From JANPIX01 sp031425195 (GTDB lineage Bacteria > Pseudomonadota > Alphaproteobacteria > Rhodobacterales > Rhodobacteraceae): DNA of 62,798 bases. Both the position numbers and the translations under genes were made by a program. The stretch is taken from positions 1 through 62,798 of the forward strand of contig JANPIX010000021.1 in NCBI GenBank assembly GCA_031425195.1, given 5' to 3'. Numbering within the stretch: the stretch's first letter is position 1; the number at the start of each line of letters is the position of its first letter. Shown here piece after piece: positions 9,234 through 16,805 of this stretch. The notes under the pieces are model-generated. The model searched no databases. It was not told where the DNA came from and saw only the letters and a program-made list of their open reading frames with translations.

Positions 9234-9339
9234 ACATCTTGGCCGAACATTGTTCTTGACCTGACGCTGCTGTGCCGCATCTTTTGCGCATGGTGTTTTT
9301 TGCATTTTTCTTTCCCGCGCAGGGCGGCGCACCCGTCTG

Positions 9340-9804
9340 GTGACGCCGCATCGGGTGCGCGCCCCATATGACTGGGCCAGCCTTTTACGGCTGATCGCTA
9401 CTGCATTCGCCGGGATGGAGGGGCGGATCGATCCGCCGTCGTCGATTGCGCGCATGGACGTGGATGCCATCGCGCGGCAAAGCGAAACGGGGGAAATCTG
9501 GGTTATCGGCAGCCCCGCGATTGCCTGCATCTTTCTGACGCCGCGCGACGGTGCGCTGTATTTGGGCAAGATCGCGGTGGCGAGCGGCCATCGCAACCGG
9601 GGCCACGCACGGCGTCTGATCGCGGTGGCAGAAGATCGTGCACGTGCGCTTGGCCTTGGCGCGTTGGAATTGCAAAGCCGGGTCGAATTGATCGAAAACC
9701 ATGCGGCCTTTGCCGCTTTGGGATTTCGCCAGATAGAGCTGACCGCACATGAGGGCTATGCGCAGCCCACGAGCATCACTTTCAGAAAGATACTGGACCG
9801 ATGA
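9340..9804 (+). CDS. GNAT-family N-acetyltransferase
   Basis: A 154-residue acetyl-CoA-dependent acetyltransferase. The GNAT core is visible: LGKIAVASGHRNRGHARRLI (acetyl-CoA pyrophosphate loop, R/Q-x-x-G-x-G/A form), then LGALELQSRVELIENHAAFAALGFRQ, the usual motif B region. The start is GTG at 9340; the ribosome site is weak, so the start is not firm. The following gene begins at its stop codon (ATGA overlap). Substrate unknown. Confidence 0.82.
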   Translation: MTPHRVRAPYDWASLLRLIATAFAGMEGRIDPPSSIARMDVDAIARQSETGEIWVIGSPAIACIFLTPRDGALYLGKIAVASGHRNRGHARRLIAVAEDRARALGLGALELQSRVELIENHAAFAALGFRQIELTAHEGYAQPTSITFRKILDR

Positions 9805-10361
9805 CCAACCTGACCTTGCTGGGCATCTGCGGCGCATTGCGTGCGGCGTCAACGAACCGGTTGCTGCTGGCGGAGTGCAGGCTGGCCTTTGCGCCTGGGA
9901 CCTATGTGGAGGCAGACCTTCGGTTGCCTCTGTTCGACGAGGATCTGGAGATTGCCGGGGGTATTCCGGGGGATGTCCAGCGGCTTGCCGATCAGGTGGC
10001 CGCTGCGGATGCCATCGTGATCTGCACGCCGGAATACAACAAGGCCCTGCCGGGCGTTCTGAAAAACGCGCTCGACTGGATCAGCCGGACAAAGGGTGGT
10101 CCATGGACGGGCAAGCCAACTGCCATCCTGTCGGCGGCGGACGGACGCGCCGGGGGGGAGCGGTCGCAATATTCGCTGCGGCTGTGCCTGACGGCGTTTC
10201 GTCCGAGGCTTCTGACGGCGCCTGAGGTGATGATCGCCCATTCGCGCGATGCGTTTTCGCCAGAGGGGCGGTTGAAAGAGGAGCGGAGCGCCAGTCAGGT
10301 CAGGGCCCTGATGGCGGCATTGCGGGATGAGGCTGAGATGCTGAAAGGCCGGGCCGGGTGA
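9801..10361 (+). CDS. NADPH-dependent FMN reductase family protein
   Basis: A flavodoxin-fold oxidoreductase of 186 aa. The N-terminal LLGICGALRAASTNRLLL is the FMN phosphate loop (G-S/A-x-R-x-x-S type), and CTPEYNKALPGVLKNALDW is the family hallmark around residues 75-93. Members reduce FMN, quinones, azo compounds or chromate with NADPH; which one applies here is open. Its ATG overlaps the acetyltransferase stop by 4 bp, indicating co-translation. It converges on the transglycosylase gene with 4 bp between stops. Confidence 0.85.
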   Translation: MTNLTLLGICGALRAASTNRLLLAECRLAFAPGTYVEADLRLPLFDEDLEIAGGIPGDVQRLADQVAAADAIVICTPEYNKALPGVLKNALDWISRTKGGPWTGKPTAILSAADGRAGGERSQYSLRLCLTAFRPRLLTAPEVMIAHSRDAFSPEGRLKEERSASQVRALMAALRDEAEMLKGRAG

Positions 10362-10365
10362 CGGT

Positions 10366-12300
10366 TCAGCCTTTCAATTCTTCGGACAGGCGCACTGGCC
10401 CTGCCTCACCCTTCAGCTTGGCGCGGTAAATCACAAGGCTTTCGGCGACGCGCATCACATAGGTGCGGGTTTCGCCGAAGGGGATCGTTTCCACCCAGTC
10501 CACCACATCCACATCATCGCGGCGGGGGTCGCCGAATTCAGTGATCCAGCGTTTCGGGCGGCTGGGTCCGGCGTTGTATCCGGCTGCCACCATGGCGACC
10601 GAGGGGCCGAACTGTTCGATCAGACCGGCAAGATAGGCGCTTCCCATGCGGGTGTTGAAGGCCGGGTCCTCGGTGAGCATGGACGCTTCGAAGGCGACGC
10701 CAAGTTTATCGGCCATGTGTTTGCCGGTGTCGGGCATCACCTGCATCAGGCCGCGTGCACCGGCGCTGCTGCGGGCTGCAGGGTCAAATTCGCTTTCGCG
10801 GCGCGCGATTGACAGGGCCAGCGCACGGCTGACGGCGAGGCCATCGGGCACGATATCAGGGGTGGGGAAATACGCGCGGGGCAGGATGATTCCGCGTTCT
10901 GCCGCCTGCTTGGCGATCAGCAGCGCGATGTGCGGCTGGCCCACTTGCAAGGCCATGTCGGCCATCTGGTCAAGGCCAAGCGGTTCCTGCGTTTCGGCAA
11001 GGTGCAGAAGGAAGCGTTTTGCAAGGGTAGGGTTGCCCGCGCGCAGCAAAAGAAGCCCAGCTTCGAGGACAGAGGAATTGACGAAAGCGGCGTTGCGCCA
11101 ATCTGGCGGGCGTGTGTCGCTGAGTAGTGCAGCGTTGAGCGGCAGGCCAAGGTGTTCCGCCGCCAACTGGCCGTAATACGCCGTCTGATGCGACGCGGCG
11201 GTGGTGTAGGCGGCCAAGGCATCCTGCCCCCGTCCCAGCGCATCAAGTGCCCGCGCCTGCCAGTAAAGCGCCTTACTTTCGCTGATCGGCGTGGAGACTG
11301 CGGCCTGCATTGCCACGAAATGCGGCAAGGCGCGGCCCGGATCATCCAGTTTGCGCAAGGCGATGAAGCCGGACAGAAATTCCAGATCGGCGTAATCGGC
11401 ACCGTTGGTCAGGTGGTGGGATGCGGCAACGCGGTAGGCGTCTGCCGCCTTGCCAGCCCGCATCAATGCCCGCGCCAGCACGGCACGACGATCAGCCCAG
11501 GCCCCGGGTTGGCCCAGCGCATCGGACGATGCACTTTGGGCGATGATCAGCTCTGTCGCCTCGGGGTACAGGTCTTTTTTCATTCGCCAAATGAACCGCG
11601 CCTGTGCCAGACCGGGATGACCCTGCAGGGCGGGCGGGACTGCGGCAATCAGGGCGGTCACGCCGGGCGCATCCTGCGCCAGACCGATGCGCGCGCGGGC
11701 AAGCGCCTGCCAGCCGGGCGACACGCGGGGCAGCATGCGGTTCGCCTCGACGAGGCGATCTTCCCACAGCAGGGCGTCAAGCCGCTGTTCATGGCGTTCG
11801 GCGGGCATACCCGGGAATAGAGCCATCAGCGCGGCTTCGTCTTCGGCGGCGAAAGGCAGTGACAGCCAGGCGCGGCGCGCCTCGGCCACGGCATCGGCTG
11901 TGCGGCCCGTGGTCTGAAGCGCGCGGATCAGGGCGACGGACCCTTTGCCGGTCTGTGGTTCCTGACGTTCGAAATACTGGATCACGCGCGGTGCGTCGGC
12001 AGAGCGCGATATCGCCAGTTCACCTTTTTCGAGAAGCAGGGTCAGGCCGGGCCAATCGGCGCGGCGCTGAACGAAATCCTCATACTCCTCAATTTGGCCA
12101 TCGCCTGCGCGCAGGCGTTGCCATTCCACGATATCACGCGCAATCGGGCCTTCGGTTTCGGCAAGGGCCAGTGCGGCGGGCCATTTCTTGCCAATCGTCA
12201 TATCCATGGCCTTGGCCAAGGCTTCTTGCGCCCGCGCGCCCTGCACAAGGGTCAGCGAAAGCGTCAGGGCAAGGACAGTCAATACACGAATTCTTTGCAT
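10366..12300 (-). CDS. Soluble lytic murein transglycosylase (Slt family)
   Basis: A 644-residue periplasmic enzyme that cleaves peptidoglycan to 1,6-anhydro-muropeptides. A Sec signal peptide (MQRIRVLTVLALTLSLTL..GARAQ) is followed by a long alpha-helical superhelix region and a C-terminal SLT domain from about 490. The catalytic glutamate is in RRESEFD (Glu502), with GLMQVMPDTG and AAGYNAGPSRP as further SLT motifs. I chose ATG 12300 because it places the signal peptide at the very N-terminus. Slt70-like architecture. Its own promoter should lie in 12301-12381. Confidence 0.93.
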   Translation of the reverse strand: MQRIRVLTVLALTLSLTLVQGARAQEALAKAMDMTIGKKWPAALALAETEGPIARDIVEWQRLRAGDGQIEEYEDFVQRRADWPGLTLLLEKGELAISRSADAPRVIQYFERQEPQTGKGSVALIRALQTTGRTADAVAEARRAWLSLPFAAEDEAALMALFPGMPAERHEQRLDALLWEDRLVEANRMLPRVSPGWQALARARIGLAQDAPGVTALIAAVPPALQGHPGLAQARFIWRMKKDLYPEATELIIAQSASSDALGQPGAWADRRAVLARALMRAGKAADAYRVAASHHLTNGADYADLEFLSGFIALRKLDDPGRALPHFVAMQAAVSTPISESKALYWQARALDALGRGQDALAAYTTAASHQTAYYGQLAAEHLGLPLNAALLSDTRPPDWRNAAFVNSSVLEAGLLLLRAGNPTLAKRFLLHLAETQEPLGLDQMADMALQVGQPHIALLIAKQAAERGIILPRAYFPTPDIVPDGLAVSRALALSIARRESEFDPAARSSAGARGLMQVMPDTGKHMADKLGVAFEASMLTEDPAFNTRMGSAYLAGLIEQFGPSVAMVAAGYNAGPSRPKRWITEFGDPRRDDVDVVDWVETIPFGETRTYVMRVAESLVIYRAKLKGEAGPVRLSEELKG

Positions 12301-12381
12301 GGCGCGAACCTGCCAGACCGGACGGCCCGTCGCAACACACAACCTCGCCATCTGCGCGGGGCGGGTTGTGCTGCGTTGCGA

Positions 12382-12852
12382 TCACGCGCGGTGATAGGGA
12401 CTGCCGGCCAGAATCGATGCGGCGCGGTAAAGCTGTTCCGCCAGCATGACCCGGACGAGCATGTGCGGCCAGACCATCCGGCCGAACGAAAGCGCGAAAT
12501 CGGCGCGGGCGCGCAAAGCGGGATCGATGCCGTCCGCGCCGCCGATGACAAAGGCGGCGTCCTGTCGCCCGGCATCGCGCCAGCCGCCAAGATGGGCGGC
12601 AAAGTCGGGACTGGCCAGAACACTCCCGCGTTCGTCCAGAACCACGAGCAAGGCCCCTGCGGGCACAGCGCGCGCCAGCAATTCACCCTCGGCGGCCATG
12701 CCACCGCCGCGTTTATCCTCGACTTCGTGTTCGATAAGCGGGCCAAGCGACAGTGCGCGCCCCGTGCGATCAAACCGCTGCGTGTAATCGTCGATCAAAC
12801 TGCGCTCTGGCCCGGTGCGAAGCCGCCCGACTGCGCAGAGATGCAGGCGCAT
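12382..12852 (-). CDS. rlmH: 23S rRNA pseudouridine-1915 N3-methyltransferase
   Basis: A 156-residue SPOUT (trefoil-knot) methyltransferase that methylates pseudouridine 1915 in helix 69 of 23S rRNA, using SAM. Family stretches are LDERG (72-76), FVIGGADG (101-108), SFGRMVWPHMLVRVMLAEQLYRA and the terminal SPYHRA. The length is right for RlmH. Its ATG overlaps the rsfS stop codon (ATGA), the classical rsfS-rlmH arrangement. Confidence 0.96.
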   Translation of the reverse strand: MRLHLCAVGRLRTGPERSLIDDYTQRFDRTGRALSLGPLIEHEVEDKRGGGMAAEGELLARAVPAGALLVVLDERGSVLASPDFAAHLGGWRDAGRQDAAFVIGGADGIDPALRARADFALSFGRMVWPHMLVRVMLAEQLYRAASILAGSPYHRA

Positions 12853-13211
12853 CAGTCGCCAGCAAGTCTGTGGGCAGCCCCCGGCATCCACATCTTTTCA
12901 AGCTGATAGAATTCGCGGACCTCGGGGCGGAAAACGTGGACGATCACATCGCCCGCGTCGATCAGAACCCAATCTGCCGTGTCCTTGCCTTCGATCCTGC
13001 AAAGACGACCGGTTTCCTGCTTTAGCCGGTCAACCAGTTTTTCCGAAATTGCGGCCACCTGACGGGTCGAGCGGCCGGAACAGATGACCATATAGTCAGC
13101 CATGTCCGAGCGGCCGCGCAAATCGATCTGGACGATTTCTTCGGCCTTGTCGTCTTCGAGCGATGCGATGACCCGCGCGAGCAAATCCTCGCTGCTGATA
13201 TCGGTGTTCAC
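12852..13211 (-). CDS. rsfS: Ribosomal silencing factor RsfS
   Basis: Binds L14 on the 50S subunit and blocks 30S joining in stationary phase or starvation. The DUF143 core is clear in the 119-residue product: DDKAEEIVQIDLRG, DYMVICSGRSTRQVAAISEKLVDRLK, DWVLIDAGDVIVHVFRPEVREFYQLEKMW. No in-frame ATG precedes the core at a sensible place. I assign GTG 13211, which overlaps the stop codon of a 20-codon upstream ORF (13208-13270) carrying a strong GGAGG site. An upstream TTG near 13282 is the alternative start. Confidence 0.9.
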   Translation of the reverse strand: MNTDISSEDLLARVIASLEDDKAEEIVQIDLRGRSDMADYMVICSGRSTRQVAAISEKLVDRLKQETGRLCRIEGKDTADWVLIDAGDVIVHVFRPEVREFYQLEKMWMPGAAHRLAGD

Positions 13212-13270
13212 GCGGGGTACGCGCTGGCCAACCGGCAAGCCGGTTGTGGGATCAGAATGAGACAGGACAT
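13208..13270 (-). CDS. Putative 20-codon leader ORF coupled to rsfS
   Basis: ATG at 13270 sits 3 bases after a perfect GGAGG (GGAGGACGATG). It reads 20 codons (MSCLILIPQPACRLASAYPA) and stops with TGA overlapping the GTG of rsfS (GTGA on the minus strand). The reading frame differs from rsfS. rsfS has no ribosome site of its own, so coupling through this ORF is a plausible inference. A sequence error or a natural frameshift joining the two frames is the main alternative. Confidence 0.5.
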   Translation of the reverse strand: MSCLILIPQPACRLASAYPA

Positions 13271-13608
13271 CGTCCTCCAATAAGGCGCGGCAAAAGCGCA
13301 GGGTCAGGCTAGCACCCCGACAGCCAAATCTCAATCGCGACAAGGACAAGGGGGGCTTCGGCAGGCAAGTTGGCGCGGATAGCCCCGTTCGGCGGCCAAT
13401 ACAAGGGCCGCCTTGCCAGCGGCATATGGAAAGCGTATTTATCGCGCGATGAACAGCCTTGTGATCCTTGATGACCGCACCCGCCTGCCCTGGCGGTTCG
13501 CCCGGTTGAACCGGACGGTCTGCGCGCATCTTCGCGGATGATTCCGCCTGCCGCGCCGCGCGGCGATACAGCCTATCCCCCTTCCGCCAATATGCGAGTG
13601 AGAGAGCC
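13271..13608. other. Intergenic region between divergent rsfS and leuC
   Basis: These 338 bp must hold the promoters of the rsfS-rlmH and leuC transcripts. No convincing -35/-10 pair, riboswitch or leucine-codon-run attenuator was found. A 30-codon plus-strand ORF at 13449-13541 contains scattered Leu codons but no run and no good ribosome site, so it is not called. Confidence 0.5.
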
Positions 13609-15027
13609 ATGAACGCTGCTCCAAGAACCCTGTATGACAAGATCTGGGACGATCACGTTGCCCACCAAGCCGAAGATGGCACCTGCCTGCTGTATATCGA
13701 CCGGCATCTGGTTCATGAAGTGACCAGCCCGCAAGCCTTCGAAGGCTTGCGGATGACGGGGCGCCGCGTGCGCAGCCCGGAAAAGACCATTGCTGTGCCC
13801 GATCATAACGTGCCCACGACGCTTGACCGTGCCAATGGCGGCATGAACGAGGAATCGCGGATTCAGGTTGATGCGCTGGACACGAACGCCAAGGAATTCG
13901 GGATCAACTATTACCCGGTGTCGGACGTGCGTCAGGGCATCGTGCATATCGTCGGCCCGGAACAGGGGTGGACGCTGCCGGGCATGACGGTGGTTTGCGG
14001 TGACAGTCATACCGCGACACACGGGGCCTTTGGCGCGCTGGCGCATGGGATCGGCACGTCCGAAGTGGAACATGTGCTGGCGACGCAGACCCTGATCCAG
14101 CGCAAGGGCAAGAACATGAAGGTCGAAATCACCGGGTCACTGCGCCCCGGTGTGACGGCAAAGGACATCACGCTGTCAGTGATTGGCGTGACGGGCACAG
14201 CAGGCGGCACCGGCTATGTGATCGAATACTGCGGGCAGGCCATTCGGGAACTGTCGATGGAAGGCCGCATGACGGTGTGCAACATGGCCATCGAAGGCGG
14301 TGCCCGTGCGGGACTGATTGCCCCGGATGACGTGACCTATGCCTATTGCAAGGGCCGTCCGCATGCACCCAAGGGCGAACAGTGGGACGCCGCATTGGCC
14401 TACTGGAAAACCCTGTTCACGGACGAAGGTGCCCATTTCGACAAGGTGGTGACACTTAAAGGCGAAGACATCGCCCCTGTCGTCACGTGGGGCACCAGCC
14501 CGGAAGATGTGCTGCCGATTACAGGCGTGGTTCCATCGCCCACGGATTTCACCGGCGGCAAGGTGGAGGCGGTTCAACGCTCGCTCGACTACATGGGGCT
14601 GACGCCGGGGCAAAAGCTGTCGGATATCAAGATTGACACGGTGTTCATCGGATCCTGCACTAACGGGCGGATCGAGGATCTGCGCGTGGCGGCAGCGATC
14701 CTGAAGGGAAAGAAAAAGAAGGATGGATTGCGCGCCATGGTGGTTCCCGGATCGGGGTTGGTGCGCGCGCAGGCCGAGGCCGAAGGGCTGGCGCAGATCT
14801 TCATCGATGCAGGCTTTGAATGGCGACTGGCGGGGTGTTCGATGTGCCTTGCCATGAACCCGGACCAGCTTTCGCCCGGCGAACGTTGTGCGGCAACAAG
14901 CAACCGCAACTTTGAAGGCCGTCAGGGCCGGGGCGGGCGCACGCATCTGATGTCACCGGGCATGGCCGCCGCAGCAGCGGTTGCCGGGCATCTGGTGGAT
15001 GTGCGGGATGTGATGGCGCACGGCTGA
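13609..15027 (+). CDS. leuC: 3-isopropylmalate dehydratase large subunit
   Basis: Large subunit (472 aa) of the [4Fe-4S] isomerase that interconverts 2- and 3-isopropylmalate in leucine biosynthesis; works with LeuD. Cluster ligands are Cys350 (GSCTNGR), Cys410 and Cys413 (GCSMC). Other aconitase-family stretches are CGDSHTATHGAFGALAHGIGTSEVEHVLATQ and the C-terminal TSNRNFEGRQG. ATG 13609 follows a purine-rich GAGAGAG. leuD starts 77 bp downstream; the gap contains a GGCCGG/CCGGCC hairpin (15036-15052). Confidence 0.98.
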   Translation: MNAAPRTLYDKIWDDHVAHQAEDGTCLLYIDRHLVHEVTSPQAFEGLRMTGRRVRSPEKTIAVPDHNVPTTLDRANGGMNEESRIQVDALDTNAKEFGINYYPVSDVRQGIVHIVGPEQGWTLPGMTVVCGDSHTATHGAFGALAHGIGTSEVEHVLATQTLIQRKGKNMKVEITGSLRPGVTAKDITLSVIGVTGTAGGTGYVIEYCGQAIRELSMEGRMTVCNMAIEGGARAGLIAPDDVTYAYCKGRPHAPKGEQWDAALAYWKTLFTDEGAHFDKVVTLKGEDIAPVVTWGTSPEDVLPITGVVPSPTDFTGGKVEAVQRSLDYMGLTPGQKLSDIKIDTVFIGSCTNGRIEDLRVAAAILKGKKKKDGLRAMVVPGSGLVRAQAEAEGLAQIFIDAGFEWRLAGCSMCLAMNPDQLSPGERCAATSNRNFEGRQGRGGRTHLMSPGMAAAAAVAGHLVDVRDVMAHG

Positions 15028-15104
15028 ATCGGGGTGGCCGGATAAACCGGCCGCCGTCCCGCCCTTTGCCGACAAACAAGCCTTTTGCGAAAGATGATGC
15101 AGAC

Positions 15105-15710
15105 ATGGAAAAGTTCACCACCCTGACCGGTATCGCGGCACCCATGCCGTTGGTCAACATCGACACGGACATGATCATTCCCAAGCAGTTCCTGAAGACC
15201 ATCAAGCGGTCGGGGCTTGGGGTGAACCTGTTTGACGAGATGCGCTATACGCTGGACGGCAAGGAAATTCCGGAGTTCGTTCTGAATCAGCCGGCGTACC
15301 GCGATGCGAAGATTATCGTGGCGGGTGACAATTTTGGTTGTGGGTCGTCGCGCGAACACGCGCCTTGGGCGCTTTTGGATTTCGGCATCCGCTGCGTTGT
15401 GGCGACCAGTTTTGCGGATATTTTCTATAACAACTGCTTCAAGAATGGTATTCTTCCGATTGTCCTTCCGCAGGAACAGGTCAACATCCTGATGGAAGAT
15501 GCCCAGCGCGGGGCGAATGCGCGGCAGACGGTGGACCTGCAGGCCCAGACGATCACGACGTCAGACGGGCAGACCTTCGGGTTTGAAGTTGACGGATTTC
15601 GCAAGCACTGCCTGTTGAACGGGTTGGACGACATCGGGCTGACGATGGAAAAATCCGCCTCTATCGCGGCGTTTGAAACGCAGGCGGCGACGCTTCGGCC
15701 TTGGGTGTGA
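15105..15710 (+). CDS. leuD: 3-isopropylmalate dehydratase small subunit
   Basis: The 201-residue swivelling subunit partnering LeuC. Recognised by PLVNIDTDMIIPKQFLKTIKRSGLG near the N-terminus, GDNFGCGSSREHAPWAL in the middle and FADIFYNNCFKNGILP. ATG 15105 gives the standard MEKFTTLTG start. A TTG 39 bp upstream is in frame but less likely. Normal full length, no anomaly. Confidence 0.98.
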   Translation: MEKFTTLTGIAAPMPLVNIDTDMIIPKQFLKTIKRSGLGVNLFDEMRYTLDGKEIPEFVLNQPAYRDAKIIVAGDNFGCGSSREHAPWALLDFGIRCVVATSFADIFYNNCFKNGILPIVLPQEQVNILMEDAQRGANARQTVDLQAQTITTSDGQTFGFEVDGFRKHCLLNGLDDIGLTMEKSASIAAFETQAATLRPWV

Positions 15711-15804
15711 CTGACTTGCAACCATAAGTTGTTGCAGCCTGAACGATTCTACCTGATAGGTATGGTTCCGGGGCACAGGCCCGCGAAAATGTTCCTGAAA
15801 GCGC

Positions 15805-15843
15805 CACAATTATTTGGTTTGTTCATCGAATCAAATAATTGTG
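15805..15843. repeat. 12-bp perfect inverted repeat between leuD and the membrane-protein gene
   Basis: CACAATTATTTG (15805-15816) and its exact complement CAAATAATTGTG (15832-15843) flank a 15-base spacer. It is strikingly AT-rich for this genome and lies in the 159-bp gap 15711-15869. There is no T-run after it, so an operator or mRNA-stabilising structure is as likely as a terminator. Confidence 0.75.
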
Positions 15844-15869
15844 CCGTGACAGGCTGAACGAGGGAAGAC

Positions 15870-16805
15870 TTGGGTAAGATCGCGGCACTGCGCCATTGGT
15901 GGCGGACGACGTTCCGTCGGGAAGTGATGAAAAGCCGGATGTCCTCGATGGTCGAGGACGGAAAGACATCGCTGTCGCGGATGACAAGCGCGCTGGTTCG
16001 GGCGTTTCTGGTGATGTTTCTGGTGGCAACGCCTTCGGTATTGCTGCCCGGCATCGGGCCGGACGGCAAGCAGATGGTGGCGCTCGTCTGCCTGTTCGCT
16101 GGTGCGCTGACCTTCATGGAATACAACGCCACCTATCCCGGCCTGATCGAATTCCGCGATGCGCCGCCGTTCAATCGCGTGCGGTTTGCGATGCTGTTCA
16201 TGACGGTTTTCCTGCTGACGATCATCGAAAAGTCGCAAACAGACCCGAATTCCCTTTCCATTCTGGCCAAGGCCGTGGGCGTTTTGATCGGGCAGGCGAT
16301 GGATTTCCCCTATAGTCCGGTGCGTCTGGCCACCCTGATGATGGCGGATGGCGCAAACGCGGCGCAAGTGAATGCGGTGCGGACGGCGGCGGGAATGGCC
16401 TATCTGATTTCCCTCGTCGGGCTGAGCATCTTTGTCATATTGCTGAAAATCTATGAATGGCCAACCCGCTGGGGGGCGTTCAATGTCTGGGTCAATCTGC
16501 CGACATTCGACCCGACGGCGGGCGGTGATGTCGTGGTTCGGCTTGACCGGGACGCGCGCATTAACATTGCATTAGGGTTTGTGCTGCCATTTGTATTTCC
16601 AGCCATGGTCAAGATCGGCAGTTCGGGGTTCGAGCCTTTGACTTTGACCACACCGCAGACCTTGATCTGGATGATGACAGCATGGGCCTTCCTTCCTGCA
16701 AGTCTGTTCATGCGGGGGATCGCCATGGGCAAGATCGCCGACATGATCCGCGAAAAGCGGCGGTTGAACGGCATGGCGAACAGTTCGGCTTATATCGTCG
16801 CTTGA
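15870..16805 (+). CDS. Uncharacterised multi-pass membrane protein (311 aa)
   Basis: Not assigned to a named family. After about 40 mostly basic/polar residues, hydrophobic segments appear near 42-62, 65-84, 104-122, 170-190, 232-250 and 262-285. Between them is a soluble loop with IIEKSQTDPNSLSILAKAVG and NLPTFDPTAGGDVVVRLDRDARIN. The start is TTG 15870, supported by GAGGGAAG just upstream. The downstream phosphatase-like gene starts in its stop codon (TTGA), so the two are probably one translational unit. Confidence 0.75.
   Translation: MGKIAALRHWWRTTFRREVMKSRMSSMVEDGKTSLSRMTSALVRAFLVMFLVATPSVLLPGIGPDGKQMVALVCLFAGALTFMEYNATYPGLIEFRDAPPFNRVRFAMLFMTVFLLTIIEKSQTDPNSLSILAKAVGVLIGQAMDFPYSPVRLATLMMADGANAAQVNAVRTAAGMAYLISLVGLSIFVILLKIYEWPTRWGAFNVWVNLPTFDPTAGGDVVVRLDRDARINIALGFVLPFVFPAMVKIGSSGFEPLTLTTPQTLIWMMTAWAFLPASLFMRGIAMGKIADMIREKRRLNGMANSSAYIVA

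Noticed and set aside
13449..13541. 30-codon ORF upstream of leuC as a leucine attenuator
   Set aside because: Five scattered Leu codons, no run of Leu codons, no ribosome site and no terminator/antiterminator pair recognised.
12903..13640. RsfS reading frame extended upstream to a 262-residue protein
   Set aside because: The extra N-terminal part is Arg/Pro/Cys-rich, unlike any RsfS, and would overlap the leuC start.
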